Shown one piece after another: positions 9,300 to 18,760 of a stretch of DNA of 64,000 nucleotides. Every line of letters begins with the position of its first letter. The stretch's first letter is position 1. Source of the DNA: JAAYDI01 sp052034005 (GTDB taxonomy: Bacteria; Planctomycetota; Planctomycetia; Pirellulales; Pirellulaceae); contig JBPOJB010000025.1 of NCBI GenBank assembly GCA_052034005.1, forward strand, positions 60,851 to 124,850, written 5' to 3'. Made by a program: the position numbers and the translations under genes. The notes beneath the pieces were generated by a model. It was given only the letters and a program-made list of their open reading frames with translations, did not search any database and had not been told where the DNA came from.

Positions 9300-10643
9300 T
9301 CAGCGCGGCCAGAGCACCAGGAATGTCGCGCCAAACAACGCGGCTAACGTGGCCAGGAGCCCGCCGCCGACCCAGGCCAGGGTGCGCCACGGACTGGTGG
9401 TGTCGACACCGATCGGGTCCACCGCGCCTGGCGGCCCCGTGTCTTCCACCGCCTGCCGGGCATCGCTCGCGCGCACGCCGCCGCTCGCTTCTCCGATCGA
9501 ATCGTCCACCGTGTCGACCGCCGGAGTGGCTGAGGTCGTGGTGGCGGTCGTAGCTGTCGTCGTACTCTCGGCGGGCACCAGGGTCTCGGCGGTCGTGACC
9601 GCACCGGCAATCATCTCGGCATTCGGCGCTGACGGTTCGTCCAGGGGGATCACGAGTTCGGGGAAGAGCGCGCCGCCGCTGAAGCTGTACGGGTTGCCCT
9701 CCTCGGCGCCATATTGCTCCGCCAGCGACTCGGCGACCGCATCCCAGTCGTAGCTCATCAACAGGTCGACGCCCGGGTTCTCGTCCTTCACCAGGCAGGA
9801 GCACGCGCCGGTGATGTACTGGACATCCATTGTCAGGTTGTCGCGATGGATGCCTTTCCCCAGCGACGAAAACAGGGCGCGGCCGCGCCCATAGATCAGA
9901 TACACCTGCGGCTCGGCATGTGCCCGCAGGTCGGGTGCCAACGCCAGCAAGTAGTCGACGAACCATTGTTCGTGCACGTCGCCACGCGCCACGTTCACCA
10001 GGCCGAACTCGATGGCCGGTCCCCGGGGCGCGTCCTCCACGGCCGACGTGGCGGGCAGCGTGTAGAGTTCGATCCTGCCCGCCGCGACATCGTCGATCAC
10101 GCCGCGGATCTCCTGCTCCGCCTGTTCATTGGCTGCCCGGTCCTCGCCGGTCAGCAGCACGTAAACGCCCGCTTTGCCCTCCTCAAGCAGCCGGCCCACT
10201 TCCCGCCGCGCCGGCGAGTCGACCAGGGCCGCCACATCGGCCGCGGCCATGGTCCCGCCGAAGATGTGGATACCCACCGGCGATGCGAGCAGACACCAGG
10301 GGGCCTGCGAGGCCGATTGCGTGTCCCACGCTTCCCGGACTTCAGGGCGCAAGCCCGCGAGTTGCTTCTCGTCGCGCACGTCGACCGGGAGGGCGACCAG
10401 GTTTGCCGGCACCGACTCATCCGTCGCACAACGCTCGGCGGCGTCCAAGATCGCCTGCGTGCCCGCATCTCGTGGACCGTCGTGGAAACAGTACAGCTCA
10501 TACGGCGCCGGCAACCAACGATACATGGCGTACCGATAGACGGGCGTGTCGCACGCCCGGGCGGAGCCGGCAAGCCATGTCGCGCAGAGTACTGCCGCTC
10601 CCGCCACGTGCCGCCACAAATTGGATGTCGCGCACTGATTCAT
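9300..10643 (-). CDS. Secreted, C-terminally membrane-anchored hypothetical protein
   Basis: 447 residues; no named family recognised. A signal peptide (about 1-30) precedes a mature part opening CDTPVYRYAMYRW. The middle resembles a thioredoxin-like or secreted-redox fold only vaguely. A Thr/Ala/Val-rich low-complexity stretch (about 350-400) leads to one transmembrane helix at the C terminus (WVGGGLLATLAALFGATFLVL) ending in WPR. So it is probably a periplasmic protein on a flexible stalk. Its start lies 15 bp downstream of the cyclophilin stop, making it the last gene of the cinA-PQQ-cyclophilin block. Confidence 0.75.
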   Translation of the reverse strand: MNQCATSNLWRHVAGAAVLCATWLAGSARACDTPVYRYAMYRWLPAPYELYCFHDGPRDAGTQAILDAAERCATDESVPANLVALPVDVRDEKQLAGLRPEVREAWDTQSASQAPWCLLASPVGIHIFGGTMAAADVAALVDSPARREVGRLLEEGKAGVYVLLTGEDRAANEQAEQEIRGVIDDVAAGRIELYTLPATSAVEDAPRGPAIEFGLVNVARGDVHEQWFVDYLLALAPDLRAHAEPQVYLIYGRGRALFSSLGKGIHRDNLTMDVQYITGACSCLVKDENPGVDLLMSYDWDAVAESLAEQYGAEEGNPYSFSGGALFPELVIPLDEPSAPNAEMIAGAVTTAETLVPAESTTTATTATTTSATPAVDTVDDSIGEASGGVRASDARQAVEDTGPPGAVDPIGVDTTSPWRTLAWVGGGLLATLAALFGATFLVLWPR

Positions 10644-10658
10644 GGGAGTCTCCCAGCC

Positions 10659-11099
10659 CTACGGCTCCTCATCGGTGACTGCAACCGATGTCATTGTATC
10701 GCCTTGCCGGATCGAGTCCACAACATCCTGTCCTTCGAGCACCCGGCCGAACACCGTATGCTTGCCATCCAGCCACGGCGTGGCCACGTGGGTGATGAAG
10801 AACTGCGATCCGTTGGTATTCGGGCCCGAGTTGGCCATCGACAGGATCCCTGCTCCACTGTGCTTCAGATCCCGGTGGAATTCGTCGGCGAACTTGTACC
10901 CCGGGCCGCCGGTCCCGTCACCGCGCGGACAGCCGCCCTGGATCATGAAGTCCGCGATCACACGGTGGAAGGTCAGCCCGTTGTAAAAGCCCTCCGCGGC
11001 CAGCTTCTCGAAATTCGCCACGGTCTTCGGCGCCTTGTCCGCGAACAATTCGAGGCGAATGGAACCGCGAGGCGTCTGGATCGTTGCAACCTTCATCAT
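10659..11099 (-). CDS. Peptidyl-prolyl cis-trans isomerase, cyclophilin type
   Basis: 146-residue single-domain cyclophilin without signal peptide, thus cytoplasmic. Active-site elements are present: FHRVI with the catalytic Arg, FMIQGGCPRGDGTGGPG, MANSGPNTNGSQFFI and the HTVFGRVLEG tail. It catalyses prolyl cis-trans isomerisation during folding. The start has two adjacent ATG codons (11099 and 11096) with AGGAG six bases upstream of the first. It is 17 bp from the PQQ gene upstream and 15 bp from the hypothetical gene downstream, so cotranscription is likely. Confidence 0.95.
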   Translation of the reverse strand: MMKVATIQTPRGSIRLELFADKAPKTVANFEKLAAEGFYNGLTFHRVIADFMIQGGCPRGDGTGGPGYKFADEFHRDLKHSGAGILSMANSGPNTNGSQFFITHVATPWLDGKHTVFGRVLEGQDVVDSIRQGDTMTSVAVTDEEP

Positions 11100-11116
11100 G
11101 CCGTCTCCTAGCGTGT

Positions 11117-14100
11117 TCAATGGTCTGTTTGGATCACTTCGATTCCGCACAATAGCGGCCGCGGCGTGGCGAGGTCCAGAGGTGACGCGCCGGAAACGTC
11201 CAGCTCGAGGAACTCGCCCGCGGTCACCTGCTCCCACTGCTGCACGAGGCAGCCGTTGCCGGGGTCGGGTTGCCCGAGCACACGGCAGTCCGCGCCGGGC
11301 GGTTGTCCTTGCAGCCGCAGGCCCAGCCGCGGACCTTGCAGGTCGGCCGGCGCCACATGGCGCCAGTACAGCCGAACGGTGTAGGTCCACAGGGTCTCGC
11401 CCGCCTCCTCGCGACTGGCAAGCCGCAGCTGCAGATGCCGCACGCCGCGGACTCCCGACGCGAAGACCCACGGCCACCGGCTGCTCGGCGCCAGCGACGC
11501 ATGTTGCCGCACGTACTCGAGCCGGTCGCCGGCCACGGACACAGGGACGTCCGGCGACGGGCCGCCGACACTCGGGTAGTCGAGCCACAATGTGCCATCG
11601 TCCGCCTTGCGATCGCCGGGCGCGCCGAAGTTGATCCCGAGTCGCGTGACCCGCTTGCCGCTCGACGGGATCGAATTGAACGTCCAGGTCTCGACGTCGC
11701 TCATCGGGACCAGCGCCAATGAGCATTGGTTCTGGTAGCTGCAGATGCAGGTACGTGTGTAGTCGGGCGCGTTGATGACGCCGTCGGCCGGCAGCAGATT
11801 CGAGGTGCATCCGGACCGGAACCCGCCCCAATTGCCCGTCCCCCCGTCGTTGGCCAGGTCGAAGTAGCCGGCCGCGGCGCTGCGGAACGTGAGCAGGTTC
11901 ACACAGCCGATGGCCGTATTGCAACCGTGGTTGCGCGTGAACTTCCAACGCATCAGTTCGCCGGTCAGCGGGTGCTCGCGCTGCACCACCGCGCCGGTTT
12001 GCAGGTGGTACGCAGTCCCTTGGGTGACGATCGTGTCCGGGTAGAGCAGGGGCGGGCCTCCGTATTCATCATCATTCCGCCAGACCAGTTCGCCCGTCGC
12101 CGCCTGGAAGACGGCGAGCCCCTTTCCCACTTCGTCGTCGGCCCGATCGCGGTTCTTGCTCCCCGCCTGCAGCAACAGTCCGTGAGGTTCGCTGTAGGCC
12201 AACCAGGTCCCGAAGGCCTGCTCGGTCGACTGCCAGACAACGCGGCCATCCTCGATGTCCAGCGCGTAGAGGCAGAAATCGGCGGCGGGCACCTCGCCGC
12301 GGCGGCGGTAGTGAGCCAGTCGTTGTTCGGTCATGCGGTCCAGACAGAACACCTTCCCGCCGCCGACGGCGATCGCGTTGTGGCGGAAATTGTACTGCGC
12401 GTCGCGCGCCCAGCGCACGCGGCCGTCGAAGCGGTCGAGCACCACCAAGCGCCGACTCCCTTCGCCGAACTGCGAGAACAACGGCATCGCGCGTTGGAGC
12501 TGCTCCTTGTCGTCCTTGTCGATCGTCTCGCCCGGCCCGCGCGCCAGCAGCAGCATCGGCGAGCTGCCGGCGATCAGGGCGTCGCCCTGCACGGCGATGA
12601 AACCCCAGTACGGCCGCTCGCCGGACGCGTCCGGCGGCAGGAAAAACTCGGCCAGCGTCGCGCCGGTGGCCGGGTCCAGACGCACGCAGCGCTGGCCCCA
12701 GACCAGGTACACGCTGTCCGCCGTGCAGACGTAGTTGCCGCCGATCGCGTTGGCGCCCGGGTGATGGTCCGTGTTGTCGTAGAAGACTCCGACGTTGGGG
12801 AACGCCCGCTGCCACAACAGCCGGCCCGTATAGACATCGACCGATCGGAGGATGTCGCGCCCTTCGATCACCAGCCGACCGCCGATCACCTGCGGCGTCG
12901 GCCCGTGCCCGTGCCGCGGCAGGACGCCTTGATGCGACGGGCCGCCGAACCACAGCAGCCCCAGCGGCGTCTTGACGCGCGAATCGGATGAGACCAGCGT
13001 GTTGGCGGCGTCACAGTTCTGGTGCGTCCAGGTCCCGGCGCCCGGCAACGGGCCGCTGCGCCGCAGGACCAGCCCCCCCTCGACCGGCTCCAGTTGGACC
13101 TCGGGCATCGACGTAGCGAGCGACGCGGACATCCCGGCCGGATCCCGTACCGCGCATGACCAGACCGCCGTCCCGCCGTACGGGCGCAGCAGTTCCGCAC
13201 AGCCGGCCACGTCCCGCGCGGCGCTCGGGCGCGGCCCCCAAGGCGCTGCGGTCACGATCAGGTCGGCCAGGTAGGGTGGCAAACCCGCCGTCAGCAACTG
13301 GTCGGGTACGACCGCCACGCGCGTGCCCAGCAGGCCCCGGCTGCGCAGCGCCCTGCGCAGCGCCTCCCGCTGCTGAGCATCCTCTTCGAGCGCGATGATG
13401 TGGAACTGCGTCGCCTGGGCGAGCGCCGCCAGTGTCTCCACATCGGGAGGCTGATCGACGATCGCGTAGCCGGCGCGCGCGGCCGTGTGCTGCAGCCAGG
13501 CGGCAACCGCTTGACGTGTGGCATCGGGCACCCCGGTCCGGTCATCCAGGGCGGGCGCGTCGAAGACCTCGCGCGGCGCCGGCGGGCCGTCACTTCGCGG
13601 ACCGAAGCACGAAATGGTACCGTGGTGGCCAACTACGATCAGGCGGCCGTCCGCTGCCAGGACCCGCCAGACTGGATCGCCCACCGTGCTTTCCCACTGC
13701 ACGCGGCACGGTTCGGCGTCACTGTGCGGAATGCTCAGCAGGGCGACGCGCGATCCGGCATCCGAAGCCAGGAGCGCATTGCCCGCCTGGATGTGGATCG
13801 TGGTCAAACCAGCCGGCAGTTCGGTGCGCCACAATTCGGGCATCTCGTGCTTGATCGTCTGTTTCTCGGCGCCCTTGCGGTCGATCGTCGTCTCGACCGA
13901 ACGGACCACCTGTGGCTGGGAGGCGATCAAGTGCTTGCCGGAAACGCCGTAGACGCACTGCGGCGCGATGATATCGATCGGCGCTTCGATCGTCGGCATC
14001 CCGTCGGCCAGATTGTACACCGCACGATGGTTCGCAAACCAATCCGGACCCAACAGCACATCGTACCCGCCCCGGTCCTTGCCCAGCTCGCGGTCGCTCG

Positions 14101-14902
14101 GCCGATAGTAGAGAAACCGGCCTGTCCGGCGATCGTAAACCGCCGGCACCGTGCGGCCGCCGGCGACCAGCAGGACGGACGCGTTGACCGCCAGGTACCC
14201 TTGCGGCGCCACGCCGGAGAAGGCGGGGCTCGAGTGCTGCTGTACGATGTAGTCCGACCCGCTCCCGCTGTTGGTCCACACCGGGGTCCCCGTGCGAACG
14301 TCGACCGCGCGCACGAAGGTCCCCATGAACGGCCAGATGCCGGCCGCCCAGTATACAGTGTCTTCGTACACCACCGGCGCGCCGCGCGCGGGCCACATCG
14401 AGACGAGCCGATCGTTGCCCAGGACCTTCCGGTTCTGTGGGCCGCCACGCAGCTTCCACACCAGGGAGCCGCGGACGGCGGTCAGACAGTACAGATATCC
14501 GTCGTCGGACACGAACAGGACATGGTCCCGATGCACCACCGGCGCGAACCGCACGGGACCGTCCGCGTAGAACCGCCACTCCAGCTGGCCGTCCGCCAAG
14601 CGGTAGGCGGCGACGCTGTCGTCGACCATGGACGGCACCAACAGGCGCCCGCCCGCCGCGACCGGTTCGTACGACACGTCGAAACGGACTTTGCCCTGCT
14701 CGTCGGGCCAGGCGGGCTGCGGGTTGGGCAGGTGCAAACGCCAGTGCAACGTCAGGTCGGTCGACAGCTGCTCGTCGGTGACACCGCTCCGCGCCGCATC
14801 GCCACGCCATGTCGGCCAGTCGGCCGCCGCAATGCTGCGGGCTGCCAGCACACTCAAGAGCCCGACGACAATCGATGGGATCACCCTGGGACGGTTATGC
14901 AT
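11117..14902 (-). CDS. Large secreted PQQ-like beta-propeller protein with a methyltransferase-like insert
   Basis: 1261 residues. Signal peptide about 1-26, followed by WPTWRGDAARSG, the signature opening of planctomycete outer-membrane-type PQQ-propeller proteins. Several PQQ/WD-like blades follow (repeated DGYLYCL, VYDRRTG, ALDIEDGRVVW patterns). Around residues 455-590 a Rossmann-like stretch resembles the class I SAM-methyltransferase insert seen in some planctomycete PQQ proteins, though the SAM motif is poor. The C-terminal ~150 residues form a beta-rich malectin/NPCBM-like tail. Whether it binds PQQ or is only structural is unknown. It lies 19 bp after cinA and 17 bp before the cyclophilin gene. 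Confidence 0.85.
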   Translation of the reverse strand: MHNRPRVIPSIVVGLLSVLAARSIAAADWPTWRGDAARSGVTDEQLSTDLTLHWRLHLPNPQPAWPDEQGKVRFDVSYEPVAAGGRLLVPSMVDDSVAAYRLADGQLEWRFYADGPVRFAPVVHRDHVLFVSDDGYLYCLTAVRGSLVWKLRGGPQNRKVLGNDRLVSMWPARGAPVVYEDTVYWAAGIWPFMGTFVRAVDVRTGTPVWTNSGSGSDYIVQQHSSPAFSGVAPQGYLAVNASVLLVAGGRTVPAVYDRRTGRFLYYRPSDRELGKDRGGYDVLLGPDWFANHRAVYNLADGMPTIEAPIDIIAPQCVYGVSGKHLIASQPQVVRSVETTIDRKGAEKQTIKHEMPELWRTELPAGLTTIHIQAGNALLASDAGSRVALLSIPHSDAEPCRVQWESTVGDPVWRVLAADGRLIVVGHHGTISCFGPRSDGPPAPREVFDAPALDDRTGVPDATRQAVAAWLQHTAARAGYAIVDQPPDVETLAALAQATQFHIIALEEDAQQREALRRALRSRGLLGTRVAVVPDQLLTAGLPPYLADLIVTAAPWGPRPSAARDVAGCAELLRPYGGTAVWSCAVRDPAGMSASLATSMPEVQLEPVEGGLVLRRSGPLPGAGTWTHQNCDAANTLVSSDSRVKTPLGLLWFGGPSHQGVLPRHGHGPTPQVIGGRLVIEGRDILRSVDVYTGRLLWQRAFPNVGVFYDNTDHHPGANAIGGNYVCTADSVYLVWGQRCVRLDPATGATLAEFFLPPDASGERPYWGFIAVQGDALIAGSSPMLLLARGPGETIDKDDKEQLQRAMPLFSQFGEGSRRLVVLDRFDGRVRWARDAQYNFRHNAIAVGGGKVFCLDRMTEQRLAHYRRRGEVPAADFCLYALDIEDGRVVWQSTEQAFGTWLAYSEPHGLLLQAGSKNRDRADDEVGKGLAVFQAATGELVWRNDDEYGGPPLLYPDTIVTQGTAYHLQTGAVVQREHPLTGELMRWKFTRNHGCNTAIGCVNLLTFRSAAAGYFDLANDGGTGNWGGFRSGCTSNLLPADGVINAPDYTRTCICSYQNQCSLALVPMSDVETWTFNSIPSSGKRVTRLGINFGAPGDRKADDGTLWLDYPSVGGPSPDVPVSVAGDRLEYVRQHASLAPSSRWPWVFASGVRGVRHLQLRLASREEAGETLWTYTVRLYWRHVAPADLQGPRLGLRLQGQPPGADCRVLGQPDPGNGCLVQQWEQVTAGEFLELDVSGASPLDLATPRPLLCGIEVIQTDH

Positions 14903-14921
14903 TATGACGTACCTCGCCAGA

Positions 14922-16190
14922 CTATACGCGCCGCTCCAGCATCGAGAGGCGCAGTAAGTTCAGCGCCTGCTTCGCACAACGGCTCCGCTGAATCGCCGGA
15001 TGTGCGGCAAACCCAAAGGATTCGCTGACCAGCTGCTCCGGGCCCGGGCCCGCCACCGCCACGTGCACCGCCGACGCGCCGGCCGGGTCCCCTTCCGTTG
15101 GAAACGGGCCGATCGCCAGACCGTGGCTGGTTCCGTACTTCTCTCGCGCGGCGCGCGCCATCCGACCGACAAGCGGCCGCTGGTCGCCAGATGGATCATG
15201 TTCCGTATTCACGTCCAAACCGAGCAGGCGCGGCAGTGTCGGGAAATCGCCGACCACCAGGCCACCGCGGTAACAAGGACTCCCGACCGACGCGCTGCCC
15301 AGCCAATCGGCCAGCAAGCCGGCCGTACCCCACTCGACGGTCGCCAGCGTGTGCCCGCCCGCGGCAAGCAACTCGATCACCGCGTCCTGCAATTCCGTGT
15401 CCCCCTCGCCGTAGATCAGCGTCCCCAGGCAATCATAAATGATTGCGACGGTCGGTGCCATCTTCGCTTCACATTCCGCCGCGCTGGATCCCTCCGCGAC
15501 GACACGCAGCGTGATCGTCGCGTGGCTGGCGGTAATCCCCACCAATGGATCCCGTCCGCGCCGCACGAGGTCGGGCAACAGGCTCTCAACCTCGCTTTCT
15601 CCCGCACCGAAGCAGCGGATCGAGCGCTGTTGAATCACGCGCCGGGCCGGGCCCAGGCGCGCCACCAGCGCCGGGCACACCGCGTTGTGCCACATGTCGG
15701 TCAACTCGGCCGGGACACCCGGCAACGCGAAGAGATCGACGGCCAAACCGCTCGCGCGCGGGATGGTCAGATGAATACCCGGTGCCGTGCCGTGGGGGTT
15801 GCCCAGCGCCCGGCTGCCTTCCGGCAGGTAGGCCTGGATCGTATTTCGCTCGGGCATCGTCCGCCCGCGACGTTCGAACAGTGCGCGAATGTGGCGCAGG
15901 GACGGTTCATCCCGGACCAGTGGGCGGCCGGCCATTTGAGCCAGCGCCTGTCGCGTCACATCGTCAGCCGTCGGGCCGAGGCCGCCGCTGATGACCACGA
16001 CCTGGGACCGGCCGCAGGCGGCGGCGAGGACCGCCGCGATGGCGTTTTGATCGTCTCCGACCGTCGTGTGGTGGGTTACCGGGATGCCGAGCAGCCCGAG
16101 TTGGCGGCTCAAGAACTGAGAGTTGGTGTCCAGCCGGTGGCCGCAGGTCAACTCATCTCCAATCGCAACGACTTCCGCGCGGATGGCCAT
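14922..16190 (-). CDS. cinA: CinA family protein (competence/damage-inducible, putative nicotinamide-nucleotide amidase)
   Basis: 422 residues, normal for a two-domain CinA. The N-terminal MoCF/COG1058 domain (about 1-170) opens with AEVVAIGDELTCG and contains SGGLGPTADDVTRQAL. The C-terminal CinA domain (about 260-415) carries the deamidase region (LLAAGGHTLATVEWGTAGLLA and GLVVGD). The family pairs ADP-ribose pyrophosphatase with NMN deamidase activity in NAD recycling. The C-terminal domain looks diverged (EWGTAG where ESxTGG is typical), so the amidase Ser may be replaced. ATG at 16190 is the first plausible start. First gene of a four-gene minus-strand block. Confidence 0.9.
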   Translation of the reverse strand: MAIRAEVVAIGDELTCGHRLDTNSQFLSRQLGLLGIPVTHHTTVGDDQNAIAAVLAAACGRSQVVVISGGLGPTADDVTRQALAQMAGRPLVRDEPSLRHIRALFERRGRTMPERNTIQAYLPEGSRALGNPHGTAPGIHLTIPRASGLAVDLFALPGVPAELTDMWHNAVCPALVARLGPARRVIQQRSIRCFGAGESEVESLLPDLVRRGRDPLVGITASHATITLRVVAEGSSAAECEAKMAPTVAIIYDCLGTLIYGEGDTELQDAVIELLAAGGHTLATVEWGTAGLLADWLGSASVGSPCYRGGLVVGDFPTLPRLLGLDVNTEHDPSGDQRPLVGRMARAAREKYGTSHGLAIGPFPTEGDPAGASAVHVAVAGPGPEQLVSESFGFAAHPAIQRSRCAKQALNLLRLSMLERRV

Positions 16191-16370
16191 CAAAACGCAT
16201 CGCTCCGCCAATCGACCTCGATCAAGCTCCCGCCATTGTGGCAAATGTTTGGCCGGCTCTGCCAGTGGGTTTTCCCGGGTGGTCACCGCGGGCCCGGCTG
16301 TTACCATATCGTGGGCGCGTGGTGGGCGGCGTATTCCGGGGCGCGTGATGGGCGGCGATGGGCTTGGCGT

Positions 16371-18620
16371 ATGATGGACGGCGGAACCAGATCCGGTGTC
16401 TCCGGCGCGGTCGCACAGCGCGGCGCGCGGGAGCTGTTCGATGTGGACGGCATGCATTGCGCGAGTTGCCTGTCGCGTGTGGAGCGTGCGGTGCTGGGCG
16501 TCGAGGGCGTGCTGGAGGTGCACGGCAACCTGGCGATGAACCAAGTGAGCGTGGTGATGGATCCCGAGCGGGTCACGGCCGGCGCGATCCAAGCCGCGGT
16601 GGCCCAGGCTGGGTACCACGCCGCGCCGTCGGTGCCGGTGACGCAGGCGGCCGAGCAACTTACGGCGCGCGAGCGCGGCGAGCAGTCCTACTGGTGGCGG
16701 CGTTTTGTGGCGTCACTGGCGGCGTTGATCGGGCTGGGGCTTGTGCACCACTTCTGGCCGGCGCGGCTGCCGATCTCCGCGCCGTGGGCCCAGCTGCTGC
16801 TGGCCACGCTGCTGCAGATCTACGCGGGCTGGCCGTACGTTCGCGGTGCCTGGCAGCGCTTGCGCCATCTGTCGGCGAACATGGACACGCTCATCGCGCT
16901 GGGTACCACCACCGCCTACGTCGCGGGTGTGGTGGGCGTGTTCTCGCATGCCGCGATGCTCACGTTCCATGACGCCGCGATGATTCTCACCTTCATCACG
17001 CTGGGCAAGTATCTGGAGGCGAAAGCCAAGGGGCGCTCGTCCCAGGCGATCCGGCAGCTGCTGGAGTTGACCCCGCCGCGGGCGACCGTGCTGCTCAATG
17101 GTCAGCCTCAAGAGCTGCCGGTGTCCCAGGTCGACGTGGGACACCAGTTGCTGGTGCGCCCCGGGGACAAGATCCCGTTGGACGCGCGCGTCACGGCCGG
17201 CGCGAGTGACGTGAACGAAGCCTGGCTGACCGGCGAATCGGCCGCGGTGGACAAGCAGGTGGGCGACACGATCTACGCCGGGACCATCAACGGCCGCGGC
17301 GCGCTGCAGGCTGTGGTGATCCATACGTCAGCTCAGACGGCGCTGGCGCAAACGATCGAACTGGTCCGCAAGGCTCAGGAATCCAAAGCGGATGTGCAGC
17401 GGCTGGCGGACCGGGTCGTGAACTGGTTCGTGCCGGGAGTGCTCGGAATCGCCGCGGTCACGCTCGCCCTGTGGTGGTGGGTCGGCCAGCCGCATACGGC
17501 GCTGATCTGCATGGTCTCGGTGCTCATCGTCGCCTGCCCCTGCGCGCTGGGGCTCGCCACGCCGACCGCCATCATGGTCGGTGGCGGGCGCGGTGCCGAG
17601 CGCGGGATTCTGGTCAAGGACGCGCAAGCGCTCGAACAGGCCGGCCGCATTGACACGGTCGTGCTCGACAAGACCGGCACCATCACGCTCGGCCGGCCGC
17701 GCGTGGTCGGTTTGCTGCCCGCTGATGAGGTCCCCGAGGGACGACTGCTGGCCGCCGCCGCCGCCGCCGAAACGCTCAGCCGACACCCGCTCTCGCACGC
17801 CATCGTGGCCGCCGCCCAGGAGCGGGGGATCGACGTGGAACACGCGGATGCGCTGGAAGTCGTGCCGGGGCAGGGGATCGTCTGCCGCCGCCGCGACATG
17901 CGCCTCGCGGTCGGCACGGAACAATTGCTTGCCGACCACGCCGTCGATCTGAGTCGATTGGATGCGGATGCGCTGGAACACGCACGCGCCGCGGGACGCA
18001 CCGTGATCCTGGTGGCCGAAGATACGCAACTGCTCGGCGCAATCCTGGTCGCCGATCCGCCGGCGCCGCACAGCGCGGAAGCGATTGCCGGCCTGCAACG
18101 CCTGGGTTTGGAGACCATCATGCTCTCCGGCGACAAGCGGGCGACGGCCGAGGCGGTGGCCCGGCAAGTCGGTATCGCCCAGGTGTTGGCCGAAGTCCGT
18201 CCGGCCGACAAGCAGCAGGCGGTCCTGGACCTGCGACGCGCGGGGCGCGTCGTGGCGATGGTCGGGGATGGAATCAACGACGCACCGGCCCTCGTATCCG
18301 CCGACTTGGGCCTGGCGATCGGCACCGGCGCAGACGTGGCCATCGAATCGGCCGACATCGTGCTGGTGCAACAGGATCTGCGCAAGGTGCTCGAGGCGAT
18401 CCAGCTGTCGCGCGCCACGCTCCGCACCATCCGGCAGAACCTGGCCTGGGCGTTTGCCTACAACCTCACGCTCCTGCCCCTGGCTGCCGGGCTGATTCTG
18501 CCCTTGACCGGCCCGGGCGTCCTGCACATGCTGCCGGCCCTCTCGGCCGGTGCCATGGCCCTCAGCAGTGTCTCGGTGGTCGCCAACAGCCTTGCCCTGC
18601 GCAGCAAGCGGTTAGGATGA
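16371..18620 (+). CDS. copA: Copper-translocating P1B-type ATPase
   Basis: 749 residues. N-terminal heavy-metal-associated domain with GMHCASC, then eight predicted membrane helices, the actuator motif TGES (about 287), the ion-binding CPC in IVACPCALGL (about 386), the phosphorylation site DKTGT (about 432), the HP dipeptide (SRHPLSHAI) and the hinge GDGINDAP (about 633). CPC with one GMxCxxC domain points to Cu(I) export across the inner membrane. The frame is open further upstream, but the double ATG at 16371 just before the metal-binding domain is the sensible start. Transcribed divergently from cinA across a 180-bp gap; no metal operator was identified. Confidence 0.95.
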   Translation: MMDGGTRSGVSGAVAQRGARELFDVDGMHCASCLSRVERAVLGVEGVLEVHGNLAMNQVSVVMDPERVTAGAIQAAVAQAGYHAAPSVPVTQAAEQLTARERGEQSYWWRRFVASLAALIGLGLVHHFWPARLPISAPWAQLLLATLLQIYAGWPYVRGAWQRLRHLSANMDTLIALGTTTAYVAGVVGVFSHAAMLTFHDAAMILTFITLGKYLEAKAKGRSSQAIRQLLELTPPRATVLLNGQPQELPVSQVDVGHQLLVRPGDKIPLDARVTAGASDVNEAWLTGESAAVDKQVGDTIYAGTINGRGALQAVVIHTSAQTALAQTIELVRKAQESKADVQRLADRVVNWFVPGVLGIAAVTLALWWWVGQPHTALICMVSVLIVACPCALGLATPTAIMVGGGRGAERGILVKDAQALEQAGRIDTVVLDKTGTITLGRPRVVGLLPADEVPEGRLLAAAAAAETLSRHPLSHAIVAAAQERGIDVEHADALEVVPGQGIVCRRRDMRLAVGTEQLLADHAVDLSRLDADALEHARAAGRTVILVAEDTQLLGAILVADPPAPHSAEAIAGLQRLGLETIMLSGDKRATAEAVARQVGIAQVLAEVRPADKQQAVLDLRRAGRVVAMVGDGINDAPALVSADLGLAIGTGADVAIESADIVLVQQDLRKVLEAIQLSRATLRTIRQNLAWAFAYNLTLLPLAAGLILPLTGPGVLHMLPALSAGAMALSSVSVVANSLALRSKRLG

Positions 18621-18760
18621 GGCCTGTTCATCCTGTGTGTCACTCGCTCCAACGAGCGGAATCTGCTAGGATCGCAGGCGATTTACCGGGACGCACGCGG
18701 TAAGCAACCTCAACGCACCATCATGGGTGACGGAAATGGGGTAATCCAGAGGGGTGAACC

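Noticed and set aside
9714..11111. 465-codon plus-strand frame
   Set aside because: Antisense to the secreted hypothetical and the cyclophilin genes, whose proteins are recognisable; no product recognised on this strand.
15000..16370. Upstream extension of the copper ATPase by 457 codons
   Set aside because: The extension is antisense to cinA and has no domain; the double ATG at 16371 sits just before the HMA domain.
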